From a virus, in IMG/VR virus record IMGVR_UViG_3300046740_000431, positions 28,027 to 92,026 of that record: a DNA stretch of 64,000 bases, one strand, 5' to 3'. The notes beneath the pieces were generated by a model. That model was given only the letters and a program-made list of their open reading frames with translations. It did not search any database and was not told the origin of the DNA. The translations under genes and the position numbers were made by a program. Below, piece by piece: positions 25,064-32,883 of the stretch (positions are counted from its first letter, which is position 1; every line of letters starts with the position of its first letter).

Positions 25064-25629
25064 GGTGACCTCACAGGGATCCATCCGCGCCGACCGCCGA
25101 TCGACACCACCGCACCCTTGGTCTCCAGCCGGCGGAGAATGTCGGCCACCGTGACAGCCGGGATCCCGAGCCCGTCGGTCAGCTCGCGGTGCAGCGGCGG
25201 CATGCCGTAGAGCTCCACGTACCGGTACAGCCACGCGAAGACACGCCACTCGTTGGGCGCCAGGTAGATCGGATCCGGCGTCTCCGCGATCGGCGCCGGT
25301 GTCGCTGCGGGCGCCGAGATCGACCGCACCGGGAACTCGTCGGAGAACTCACCGGCGAGCGCGCGCTGGGCCAGGCTCTCGATGTCCCAGCTGACCGAAG
25401 CGTGTCCGGGAACCCGGCGCAGCGCGTCCACCAGGTCGAGCTTCGGCCGCGGAGAGCCGGCCCGGATGTCGTGGTAGTCGCCGCAGAGCACGGAGAGGGC
25501 GATCCTTGCCATCGCCAGGCGGGTCGGCTTCGCTGCGTCGCCTGCTGAGCTGGAGCGCTCGACCAGGGCGCTGACCTCGGCGTAGAGCCGGGCGGTCGCG
25601 GACCCGAGCTTCGCTTCCACCGCGGGCAT
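25060..25629 (-). CDS. LexA-like winged-helix protein
   Basis: 189 residues. The C-terminal 65 residues form a winged helix like the LexA DNA-binding domain: WLYRYVELYGMPPLHRELTD, LGIPAVTVADILRRLETKGA, then a wing GGRRGWIPV. The N-terminal helical half is unrelated. No S24 peptidase is present. Probably a transcription regulator of the modification cluster. Start ATG immediately follows the upstream stop. Confidence 0.75.
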   Translation of the reverse strand: MPAVEAKLGSATARLYAEVSALVERSSSAGDAAKPTRLAMARIALSVLCGDYHDIRAGSPRPKLDLVDALRRVPGHASVSWDIESLAQRALAGEFSDEFPVRSISAPAATPAPIAETPDPIYLAPNEWRVFAWLYRYVELYGMPPLHRELTDGLGIPAVTVADILRRLETKGAVVSIGGRRGWIPVRSP

Positions 25630-25845
25630 CTAGTTGGCGCCCTTGGCGACCGTAATCGATCCGTCCGGTCCGCGACGAAGACCGCCAGCCTTGAGATAGG
25701 CGTCCATCTGCTTCCCGGGCATGTCAACGAACATGATCCGGTGGCCGTCCTCGAAGATCACGCCTTCGATGAGCTTCGAGCCGTCCGGCCGGTCCATCAC
25801 GACCCACCCCCAGTCGTCGCGCGCGCATGAGTACCCTCGGGTCAT
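25630..25845 (-). CDS. Small hypothetical protein
   Basis: 71 residues: DDWGWVVMDRPDGSKLIEGV, HRIMFVDMPGKQMDAYLKAG and GPDGSITVAKG. Alternating strands with one helix. Positioned between the dUTPase and the LexA-like regulator. No family recognised. Confidence 0.6.
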   Translation of the reverse strand: MTRGYSCARDDWGWVVMDRPDGSKLIEGVIFEDGHRIMFVDMPGKQMDAYLKAGGLRRGPDGSITVAKGAN

Positions 25846-25876
25846 CCAGTCATTTAGCGGGCACGGACCGCAAAAG

Positions 25877-26638
25877 TCAACGCGTACCGGTCGACCCGAG
25901 CCCGCCGGCGCCGCGCTCGGTCGGCGTCAGGTCCGCGACGTCGACTACCTCGAGCTCGGGCAGCGCGATGCGCTGAAACACCATCTGGGCGACCCGATCG
26001 CCGATGGACACGTGGATCGCGTGCCCGCCGACGTTGGCCGCGATCACCCAGCACTCCCCGCGGTAGTCGCTGTCGATCGTGGCAAGATGCACCCACAAGC
26101 CACGCGTGGCCAGGCCTGACCGCGGGCGGATGTGCGCTTCCATCCCGAGCGGGATCTCCAGGTGCAGCCCGGTCCTGATCTTCACGATCTGGCCTACCGC
26201 GACGAGGCATCCCTCGATGGCTCGCACGTCGTACCCGGACGCCCCCGAGCTCGCGCGCTTCGGCATGACGGCGCCGTCCGCGAGCGAGATCCGAATGCTG
26301 TCCGCGGTCGGCGGCGCCTGGCGCTGGTAGCGCTTGATGCGCTCGGAGAGCTGCCCGGCGAGCTCGTCGGCGATGGCCAGGTGGTCGGCGCCGACCGAGT
26401 CGACCTCGAAGCGAGCGCCGATCGTCGGGCACGCCCACAGCGGGCGATCGACCATCGCCGCGCTCGCGAAGACCACGACGTGCGTGGGCCCGGCGGTCTG
26501 CAGCGGCAACGCCGACAGGTTCCCGGCGTACCAGCCGTCCGGGATGTTGCCGTTGACGCCGGCCACGATGTGCGGCCCGCACGAGCCGTTGATCTCGGCG
26601 ACCAGCTTGCTTACGGGGTCTCGGCGGTCCGTGCTCAT
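25877..26638 (-). CDS. dut: dUTPase with extra N-terminal domain
   Basis: 253 residues from an ATG with AGGAGG 5 bases upstream. The C-terminal 140 residues hold all five trimeric dUTPase motifs: I GASGYDVRA (132-140), II RPRSGL (171-176), III ATIDSDYRGE (186-195), IV RVAQ (215-218), V RGAGGLGSTG (242-251). It hydrolyses dUTP to dUMP. Residues 1-110 are an additional alpha/beta domain (HIVAGVNGNIPDGWYAGNLS, THVVVFASAAMV) not found in standard dUTPases. Confidence 0.93.
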   Translation of the reverse strand: MSTDRRDPVSKLVAEINGSCGPHIVAGVNGNIPDGWYAGNLSALPLQTAGPTHVVVFASAAMVDRPLWACPTIGARFEVDSVGADHLAIADELAGQLSERIKRYQRQAPPTADSIRISLADGAVMPKRASSGASGYDVRAIEGCLVAVGQIVKIRTGLHLEIPLGMEAHIRPRSGLATRGLWVHLATIDSDYRGECWVIAANVGGHAIHVSIGDRVAQMVFQRIALPELEVVDVADLTPTERGAGGLGSTGTR

Positions 26639-26901
26639 CTCATCCTCCTTGCTTGTTCGTCCGCGTTCGGCAGCGCCAGGTATTGGAATCCGCCGATGTA
26701 GTGAGCGTCCCAGGCATCGCGCTGGCACCACACCGGCGACCTCGGCCTGCCTGACCATGTCCGCGGCCGCTGCGAAGCGTGCGCCTTGGCCGCCGGAGAT
26801 CTTGCAGCTGGGCGCGTCCTGACGGCGGCCCGTACCCGAACGCCTTCGACCACGATCTGGACGCTGGTCCCGTCGGGCATGAACATGATCACGCGCCTCA
26901 T
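26635..26901 (-). CDS. Small basic hypothetical protein
   Basis: 88 residues from ATG 26901 (ATGA overlap). N-terminal strand IMFMPDGTSVQIVVEGVRV, a basic Arg/Ala-rich middle, and WCQRDAWDAHYIGGFQYLAL near the end. Ends overlapping the dUTPase start. The middle composition is ambiguous, so boundaries are less certain. No family recognised. Confidence 0.5.
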   Translation of the reverse strand: MRRVIMFMPDGTSVQIVVEGVRVRAAVRTRPAARSPAAKAHASQRPRTWSGRPRSPVWCQRDAWDAHYIGGFQYLALPNADEQARRMR

Positions 26902-27200
26902 CGCTGGCACCACACGCTGTGCGCGGAGACGTGCGGCGTCGCTCCACCGGTACAGTAGATGCGTCCGACCAGCACGCGCTCGTCGAACGGCGTGGTGTCC
27001 GGGTGGCCGTGCGTCCCATCCGCCTCCGGGCTACCGCCCGGCGCCGGGCGCATCGCGAACTCGCCGGCCGGGCGGACCTCGCCGGCTCCGACGCCGTCCA
27101 TGTACCAGCCGGGCGCCGTGTGCCACGCCACCGGGCGCGCAGCCAAGCACCACAGCTGCAGCGCGATGCTCGCGATCAGGCAGGCGACCTCGGTCAGCAC
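26898..27200 (-). CDS. Hypothetical protein, possibly signal-anchored
   Basis: 100 residues from a GTG inside the previous stop region. N-terminus LTEVACLIASIALQLWCLAAR is hydrophobic and could be a membrane anchor or signal. The rest is polar with Pro/Gly and His (GTHGHPDTTPFDERVLVG, ATPHVSAHSVW). No family recognised. Confidence 0.5.
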   Translation of the reverse strand: MLTEVACLIASIALQLWCLAARPVAWHTAPGWYMDGVGAGEVRPAGEFAMRPAPGGSPEADGTHGHPDTTPFDERVLVGRIYCTGGATPHVSAHSVWCQR

Positions 27201-27718
27201 GCCTTCCCCCACCGCGACCTCGTCGAGCACACGGCGCACGACGTCCAGCCGATCGCGTGCCTGCAGACCCAGTCCTCGCCGGGGAAGAGATCGCGCCACG
27301 CCTTCCACACCGGAGACGCCGTCATGTCGAAGGCCAGCGCGGCGGCGTCGAGGCTGCAACGCACCAGCTTGGCGTACCGGGCGGCGCAGCGCGACTTCGT
27401 GGTGATGTGCCAGCCGAGCTCGCGGAATTCTCGACGGTTGAGCACCAGCGTCCCGTGCCCGGACCGCGCCGATCGCCCGCCGTCTCGTCTTTCTCGCGCC
27501 GCCGGTGAGCTGCTCGCGCCGCGCCGGATGACCAAGCGCCAGGTCGCCGACCTCGTGCACCGGGTTCGCCACGGCGCGACGTTGCCGGCTCCCAGGTCAG
27601 CGCCTTGTGCGGTCGCTCCTTGCCGGACGTGTCCGCCCCCTACTGAAGCTTGCGCGTGGGGCCTGGTTTGTCTTCTACCTGGCTCCCCGCCGTCTCGAAA
27701 CTTGATTGCGGCCGTCAC
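27194..27718 (-). CDS. Hypothetical basic protein
   Basis: 174 codons from GTG 27718 (GTGA overlap). The C-terminal half looks real: TLVLNRREFRELGWH, CAARYAKLVRCSLDAAALAF, WKAWRDLFPGEDWVC. The N-terminal 80 residues are Gly/Arg-rich and may be partly disordered or a mis-called start. Several Cys near the end. No family recognised. Confidence 0.5.
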   Translation of the reverse strand: MTAAIKFRDGGEPGRRQTRPHAQASVGGGHVRQGATAQGADLGAGNVAPWRTRCTRSATWRLVIRRGASSSPAARERRDGGRSARSGHGTLVLNRREFRELGWHITTKSRCAARYAKLVRCSLDAAALAFDMTASPVWKAWRDLFPGEDWVCRHAIGWTSCAVCSTRSRWGKAC

Positions 27719-28104
27719 GCCTCGCCTCGGATCTCTCGGAGCTTGACCTCGAGCTTGGCGCGATGCTCGTAAGCTTCGGCGATCCGCTCCTCGATGGTCG
27801 CTCGAGCGGTCTCCAGCCGGACGATGTCAGCGCTGATTGCGTCGCGCGCCTCACGAACCGCCGCCGCCTCGGAGATGTTCTCCTCTGACCTGCCCGGCGC
27901 CGGCCGCGCCATCGAGACCGCATCGGTGATCCGCGGCACGAGCGAGCTGGACTTCGCCTTGGTCAGGACGTGGCCGACGGCGGCGTGCGAGGTCCCGGCC
28001 GCTCGCGCGACGTCGGCGATCGAGAGGCCGGCGTCCTTCATCCTCGCGATGACGCTCGAGCGCCACTCCTCGGTGACCGGGTGATCGGAGATCGCGTGGA
28101 TCAC
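27715..28104 (-). CDS. HTH regulator with coiled coil
   Basis: 129 residues, GTG start in a GTGA overlap. Residues 15-60 carry a helix-turn-helix (LSIADVARAAGTSHAAVGHV, then LTKAKSSS) of the Cro/CI or MarR-like class; the C-terminal half is a long coiled coil (RLETARATIEERIAEAYEHR) for dimerisation. Likely a phage transcription regulator. Confidence 0.78.
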   Translation of the reverse strand: MIHAISDHPVTEEWRSSVIARMKDAGLSIADVARAAGTSHAAVGHVLTKAKSSSLVPRITDAVSMARPAPGRSEENISEAAAVREARDAISADIVRLETARATIEERIAEAYEHRAKLEVKLREIRGEA

Positions 28105-28640
28105 GTTGACCTCGCCGTGAACGTGTACGCGTGGACCATCGGGTTGTTCTCGACCTGGTCAGGCCATCGGTGAATCGTGTCCCACGCGGCAAGGTAGGAC
28201 GCCTGCGGGTCCTCGTGGGAGACGCCCGCGAGGTGAGCGCAGCGGAAGATCTCGGCGCCGTCGAGCTGGCCGTCGATGACCTCGATGCCCTCAGCCCACG
28301 CGTCGGACGCGGTGATCTCGCGGAGCCGCTGGGTGCGGACCTCGGCGATCGTGATGTGGTACCGCGCCGCCCACCCCGGCATGAACAGCGGGATACGCCA
28401 CTTCCGCTGCGTCGGATCGGCCGTCCCGTCGTCCTGGTCCTGTCGGTAGAGCACGGCGCCGCGCTCCTCTTGGTACAGGTACTCGTTGCCGCCGACGTAG
28501 TCCCACGCCTCCTTCGCGTAAAGCGTCTCGCCTACCTTGTAGCGCGGAGACGCGCCGTTCTTGGCCACTCGCCTGGTCTGCGTCTTCACCCGGCGCTTGA
28601 GCCCGAGGATCGACTCGGCCGTGAAGATGATGCCCTTCAC
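28101..28640 (-). CDS. ASCH-domain protein
   Basis: 179 residues with the phage ASCH pattern: IIFTAESILGLKRRVKTQTRR at the start, then KVGETLYAKEAWDY, ITIAEVRTQRLREIT and DAWAEGIE, SYLAAWDTIH near the end. ASCH (PUA-like) proteins bind RNA or modified nucleosides; some are ribonucleases or amidohydrolases. Coupled to both neighbours by GTGA overlaps. Two more ASCH-derived genes lie at 28924-30098. Confidence 0.82.
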   Translation of the reverse strand: MKGIIFTAESILGLKRRVKTQTRRVAKNGASPRYKVGETLYAKEAWDYVGGNEYLYQEERGAVLYRQDQDDGTADPTQRKWRIPLFMPGWAARYHITIAEVRTQRLREITASDAWAEGIEVIDGQLDGAEIFRCAHLAGVSHEDPQASYLAAWDTIHRWPDQVENNPMVHAYTFTARST

Positions 28641-28924
28641 GGCAACCCCATGGCGTCGGCGATCAGGTTGCCGAGGAGAGCACGGCTGTAGCGATCAGCG
28701 ATCGTCGTGACCGCCGGCCGCGTAGAGCACCCGGCGCATGTCTCAGGCGCGGCGCAGACGGCGGTTGCCTGCGCGCCGGTGGTCGCGGCGACGTGGCGGA
28801 CGATCTCGTCCACGAACAGCTGGCGCTTGAGCTTCCTCCGCGGTCTCGAGATCGCGCGCTTCTCGCGCTGCTCGCGGAGCGCGATGGCCCGAGCGGCGGT
28901 CTCCTTGCTGGTGGACCGGCGCAT
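28637..28924 (-). CDS. Small basic protein
   Basis: 95 residues, start overlapping the ASCH stop (TGATG). The N-terminal half is strongly basic (ARAIALREQREKRAISRPRR), then a helical region FVDEIVRHVAATTGAQ and a CAAPETCAGC Cys cluster. Likely nucleic-acid binding, but unassigned. Confidence 0.62.
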   Translation of the reverse strand: MRRSTSKETAARAIALREQREKRAISRPRRKLKRQLFVDEIVRHVAATTGAQATAVCAAPETCAGCSTRPAVTTIADRYSRALLGNLIADAMGLP

Positions 28925-29436
28925 CAGATCCGCACCTGCGCGGCGACAGCGAGCTCGACATCAGGCGGCAACGTCCAGAAGCCGAGCGCGCCGCGGCACG
29001 GCACCGGCTTGGCCAGCGCGCGGACGTCGCGCAGTACGTAGCCGACTGGGCCGAAGAACCACCGGCGCTGCTCGCCGAGGTGGCGATCGATCTCGTTTGC
29101 GAGCAGACCGGTCGAGTCGAACACGATGCTGTCGATCGTGGCGACCGCGATCACCGCGCTGGTGATGCGGGACAGCCGGTACCACCGTTGCCACTCGGTC
29201 TGCTCTGGATCTCCCCATCCATGAAACATCCGGTTCGCCTCGGTGGGGCCATCGGAGACGCCGACGATCTCCTTGATGCGATCGTAGACCGACTCGTCGA
29301 TCTCGCGGCTCGCGTGGATCGCGAACGGCTTCCCGAAGTCGACCGCATTGATCATTTTACGCGGGCGGTTCTCGACCAGCTTCACCGAAGAGGCCACCAA
29401 GCCGGCCCATGGTTGCGTTAGCGTCAGCGCCCTCAT
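28924..29436 (-). CDS. ASCH-domain protein (intact copy)
   Basis: 170 residues from an ATG with AGGAGA upstream. Begins RALTLTQPWAGLVASSVKLV, the typical start of the ASCH Q-P-W-A family, followed by ENRPRKM, KPFAIHASREID, ITSAVIAVATIDSIV, WFFGPVGYVLRDV and GALGFWTLP. ATGA overlap with the endonuclease gene. RNA- or nucleoside-binding in the family; function here unknown. Confidence 0.85.
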   Translation of the reverse strand: MRALTLTQPWAGLVASSVKLVENRPRKMINAVDFGKPFAIHASREIDESVYDRIKEIVGVSDGPTEANRMFHGWGDPEQTEWQRWYRLSRITSAVIAVATIDSIVFDSTGLLANEIDRHLGEQRRWFFGPVGYVLRDVRALAKPVPCRGALGFWTLPPDVELAVAAQVRI

Positions 29437-30098
29437 CGCGAGCTCTCCTGAAGATATTTGATTGCCGAGCGCAAGTGTACGACGTCGTCTCGGAATACTC
29501 CGATTCCGGTGTTGCACCGGTAGCATAGGAGACCGCGAACGATGCCGGTGACGTGATCGTGATCCACGTGAAACCGACGCGGTGACTCGGTGGATAGGAG
29601 TCGGCAGATCGCGCACCGACCTCCCTGATTGACGAGCATCTCGTCGTATCGCTCGATGGTGAGTCCGAATTTCTTACGAAGGTGATGTCCCCAGCGCTGT
29701 CGATCCCACTCCTTGGGGTGCTGGGCAGCCCACGCCTTCGACTTCGCGGTCACGCACCTCTTGCAGATGTTTCCAGCTTCCTTGCCAGCGCTCATTTCGC
29801 CAGGAAGCTTGACATCGCAGCACACGCGGCATGTCGTGCGTGCCGCTTCGCGTAGAGGATTCAGGTGATCCGACCGGTAAGCGACGCGCGCGGCTCGCTT
29901 GGTATCCGCCGGCTCACTTCGCACCCATCCACAGGAACAAGCTACACGCAGACCGCCTGGTGGCGCACGGCGTGAAACAGTGAACTCACCGATCGACGTG
30001 TACGACATCGCGTGACCAGCTAGCACGACCGGACCAAGCGGCTTGATGCCGCTTGCCACGATCCCGGCCCACGGCTGGGTCAGCGTGAGCGCGCGCAT
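29433..30098 (-). CDS. Endonuclease VII-like protein with ASCH-derived N-terminus
   Basis: 221 residues. It starts MRALTLTQPWAGIVASGIK, nearly identical in protein to the next ASCH gene's start, but the DNA has diverged at synonymous sites. After about 22 residues it switches to a Cys-rich stretch (ACSCGWVRSE, CRVCCDVKLP, ICKRCVTAK) and an endonuclease VII/HNH core: CAICRLL...FHVDHDHVTG...GLLCYRCNTGIG. Recombination endonuclease VII-family enzymes cut branched or specific DNA; mobile copies act as homing endonucleases. Start ATG overlaps the previous stop (TGATG). Confidence 0.85.
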   Translation of the reverse strand: MRALTLTQPWAGIVASGIKPLGPVVLAGHAMSYTSIGEFTVSRRAPPGGLRVACSCGWVRSEPADTKRAARVAYRSDHLNPLREAARTTCRVCCDVKLPGEMSAGKEAGNICKRCVTAKSKAWAAQHPKEWDRQRWGHHLRKKFGLTIERYDEMLVNQGGRCAICRLLSTESPRRFHVDHDHVTGIVRGLLCYRCNTGIGVFRDDVVHLRSAIKYLQESSR

Positions 30099-30505
30099 CA
30101 CGCAGCCTCTGGAAGTCGGTAGGTCCCAGGGGCGCCGGGCTCCATCAGGCGAGCCAGGCTACGGAGCGCGCATACCGTGGTGTGCGGCCTGAGCTGCGCC
30201 GTGTAGTCGTGCAGCCAGATCGCGCCGTTCACGAGCATGACGCGGCAGAACAGGCAGAAGACGTCGACGCGTTCCGGGGTCCCGACGATCCGTGCGGTGT
30301 CCGGGTTTCCGTCGTAGAACAGCCACGCCGAAGATGCCGGGCAGCCGCGGTGCTTGAACCTGTAGTCCTGCAGCGCGAGCGCAACCAAATCCATGATCTC
30401 GGCGTCGCGCGGGTTGGCGCGCCCGCTGGATACCAGGTCGAGCGCGGTGATCGCGTGCGGTCGAGCGCGCTCGATCGCACCCTGCCTTGTTCGCGCGCCC
30501 TTCAC
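30098..30505 (-). CDS. Hypothetical protein
   Basis: 135 residues, GTG start (GTGA overlap). Helical N-terminus (RARPHAITALDLVSSG, IMDLVALALQDYRFK), then a beta-rich half WLFYDGNPDTARIVG, VDVFCLFCRVMLVN and CALRSLARLME. CLFC may bind a metal. No family recognised. Confidence 0.65.
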   Translation of the reverse strand: MKGARTRQGAIERARPHAITALDLVSSGRANPRDAEIMDLVALALQDYRFKHRGCPASSAWLFYDGNPDTARIVGTPERVDVFCLFCRVMLVNGAIWLHDYTAQLRPHTTVCALRSLARLMEPGAPGTYRLPEAA

Positions 30506-31569
30506 GCTTCCACCTCTGGGAACTCGAGGTGCTGGACGCCGTCGAGGTACGGCATCTCCACGACGCCGCCAGGCTTCCTCTTGGACCCGCTGCCGACCAG
30601 CACCGTGCATAGACCACCGCTGTCGTCTGACCGCGATCCCTCTTCGGTCATCTGCTTCAGGAAGAACGCGGTGCCCGTATGCTTACACTGGTTTCGTAGC
30701 CACCTGACCCACAGCGAATCGAGCGGCCTCGCCGCTGCGCCGCTCTCGCACCCGACAATGACCCAGCCGATCCCGTCAGGGTGTAGCCAGTGCCCGTAGG
30801 AGCGTTCGGCATCGCACTCGACGCACCACGGCGTCGCGCCATCGTCGGCAACGCACCATTCGGCTGGTCCGTGGTTCCGGTCGTCGCAGCGCGGCAGGTC
30901 GAGATCGACCTCGCCGAGCAGCGGCTCACAGCTCAGGAACCGAACTGCGGCCGGCGTCGCGAGAAGGTCTGGGATGCGCTCCTCGGCGGCGTCCTGGTTC
31001 TCAACCGAGACGCCGAGCCATACGTTAGGCAGCGGCCACCCGTTGTCGAGGCCACGACTTGGGATTGAGTCCACGACACCGTCGAGTGCATATAGTGCGG
31101 CGTTCTCGATTAGCTCTCTCGGTGGCAAAGCCGGCCTCGCAAGCAGAGCGCGCCCGGTCGGGTTCGCCCACGCGAACCACTCGCGCATCCGCTTCGGGCG
31201 CTTCGTGAGCACCTGGAAGGTGTGCTGCGGACAGGCCGCCATGACCCCGAATACGGCGGCGATCTGCTCGTTCGTGAACGCGTCGAAGAACAGGTCGCTC
31301 ATCGAGTCGACGAAGATTTTGCGCGGTGCCCGCCATCGCAGCGGCATAGCTAGCGCGTCGGTGTCAAACAGCCCCTCTCCGGTCCAACACGGGTCGCCGC
31401 CTGGCCCGAGCTTCACTAGGCTGTCGTACTTCGTGGGTTTGCCCTTGGCCATGCGCACGATCCGAGCGGCCTGGTGCTTCGCGTAGCAGTTGCGACACCC
31501 AGGCGAGACCTGCGCGCACCCCTTCGTAGGGTTCCACGTCTCGCCGGTCCAGGAGATCTTCGTCGGCAT
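30502..31569 (-). CDS. Phage Gp37/Gp68-family (DUF5131) protein
   Basis: 355 residues. WTGETWNPTKGCAQVSPGCRNCYA is the family start (C-x6-C-x2-C), then SMSDLFFDAFTNEQIAAVF, FQVLTKRPKRM, LPNVWLGVSVENQ, RFLSCEPLLG and WVIVGCESG. This pattern has been compared to radical-SAM-like folds; Cys at the N-terminus may bind an Fe-S cluster. Exact chemistry is unknown. A TGATG overlap links it to the upstream gene. Confidence 0.88.
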   Translation of the reverse strand: MPTKISWTGETWNPTKGCAQVSPGCRNCYAKHQAARIVRMAKGKPTKYDSLVKLGPGGDPCWTGEGLFDTDALAMPLRWRAPRKIFVDSMSDLFFDAFTNEQIAAVFGVMAACPQHTFQVLTKRPKRMREWFAWANPTGRALLARPALPPRELIENAALYALDGVVDSIPSRGLDNGWPLPNVWLGVSVENQDAAEERIPDLLATPAAVRFLSCEPLLGEVDLDLPRCDDRNHGPAEWCVADDGATPWCVECDAERSYGHWLHPDGIGWVIVGCESGAAARPLDSLWVRWLRNQCKHTGTAFFLKQMTEEGSRSDDSGGLCTVLVGSGSKRKPGGVVEMPYLDGVQHLEFPEVEA

Positions 31570-31886
31570 CAGTCCTGCTCCCTGACTACCTGCCTGCAGC
31601 AGTCGCACCTTTGCTCAACTCCGATGGTAGCTACCGTTCTTTCGTCGAAAAGAACCACCAACCGAACCGACCGGATCCAGAGATCCGGATCGGGATCCGG
31701 CGGCGAGAACTCGACGATCACGCGCCTGGGGTCGTCCCAGAACTCGGTGTCACCGATCGTCACGAGCGACTTCGGATCTTGGCGGTATCGATCACTCGCG
31801 ATCGACATGGCGACGTCGAGCGACGGGATTCCGCGCATGGTCGCGCTGTATCCGTCGTGCAAGTAGAAGGTCTGGAACCTGATCAT
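31569..31886 (-). CDS. Small hypothetical protein
   Basis: 105 residues from an ATG overlapping the sigma-like gene's stop. RFQTFYLHDGYSATMRGI, SIASDRYRQDPKSLV, a Pro/Asp turn PPDPDPDLW, and CDCCRQ at the end. A small mixed alpha/beta protein. No family recognised. Confidence 0.63.
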   Translation of the reverse strand: MIRFQTFYLHDGYSATMRGIPSLDVAMSIASDRYRQDPKSLVTIGDTEFWDDPRRVIVEFSPPDPDPDLWIRSVRLVVLFDERTVATIGVEQRCDCCRQVVREQD

Positions 31887-32881
31887 CAGTCCTGCTCCCT
31901 CAGGTCTCGGATCGACAGTCCGTAACCGGCCAGTCCCTCGTTGAACTTCCGCATCGCCATCGACTCGACCTGCCGAACTCGCTCGCGCGAGACGAACATC
32001 TTCTGGGCGATCTCCTCGAGCAACGCCTCGTGATCGTTCGCGGCGCGAGCCCCGTCGAGACGCGCGATCTCGTCGATCAGGCACGACGGCACGGCCTTCT
32101 CGGGGTCGTCTGTCGGCGAGTCGAACCACCGCTCGATGGCGTCCTCTGCCTCGTCGAGGAACTTGGTATCGAGGGCGCCCTCCTTACGCGGCCCAGCCAG
32201 CTCGAGGGTGTCTGGGATCTTGCGATAGACCTGAGTGTACGTGCTCGGCACCGGGCGAGCTGACGCCACGATCGCGGCCGCGCGCTCGCGGGCACCCGCG
32301 AGCATCTTGTCGACGCGCGTCTTGACGGCGGCGCACCGCGTCGCGTGGCGTTCGGTTGCTTCCGGCGTGGCGGCGCCTCGCTTGGGCGCCTGCTTCGCGA
32401 GGGCGGCCCGGATCTCCGATGCTCTCCTCTGGGAGGCGGCCACCACGGACGCGGCGCTGGCCTTCGCCCTGGCTACACGCCGCTCGGCCGCCCGCTCGGC
32501 CCTGGCGCGAGCTGCCGGTGACCGCTCGTCCATGTCCCGCTCCCACGCCGTGGCGATCTCGCGAGCTCGCTCCGCGCTCCCCAGCGGGCCGAGCGCGTAG
32601 ATCAGCTGGCGGCCGTCACCTCCGCGCGCCGGCGGCAGCCGGACCTCGACGTACCACACCGCCGTGTGATCGAACTCGTGCTTATCGGCGACGGTGCGCT
32701 CGGCCCCGGCGTAGCGCTTCGATGGCGCGTTGATCACCACCGAGCCGTCGTCGAGCACGTCGAGCAGGAGGTTGAACCGACACGACATCCACGGGCACGG
32801 GCGCGGCCCGGTGCGGCAGTCGCCCACGGTCTCCGGTCGCTTCAGATCGATCACGGGAAGATGCACGGCGTTCCTCACCAT
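31886..32881 (-). CDS. Sigma-70 region 4-type DNA-binding protein
   Basis: 331 residues. CPWMSCRFNLLLDVLDDG (about 30-50) resembles the N-terminal motif of phage/myxobacterial sigma-like proteins. A long Ala/Arg-rich helical middle follows, and the C-terminal 45 residues (LLEEIAQKMFVSRERVRQVE then AMRKFNEGL) are a sigma-70 region 4 HTH that would contact a -35 element. Regions 2 and 3 are not apparent. It may act as a phage transcription factor. Confidence 0.78.
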   Translation of the reverse strand: MVRNAVHLPVIDLKRPETVGDCRTGPRPCPWMSCRFNLLLDVLDDGSVVINAPSKRYAGAERTVADKHEFDHTAVWYVEVRLPPARGGDGRQLIYALGPLGSAERAREIATAWERDMDERSPAARARAERAAERRVARAKASAASVVAASQRRASEIRAALAKQAPKRGAATPEATERHATRCAAVKTRVDKMLAGARERAAAIVASARPVPSTYTQVYRKIPDTLELAGPRKEGALDTKFLDEAEDAIERWFDSPTDDPEKAVPSCLIDEIARLDGARAANDHEALLEEIAQKMFVSRERVRQVESMAMRKFNEGLAGYGLSIRDLREQD

Positions 32882-32883
32882 GG

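Noticed and set aside
26919-27746. Plus-strand frame of 275 codons
   Set aside because: Antisense to several coupled minus-strand genes; Arg-rich without recognisable domain.
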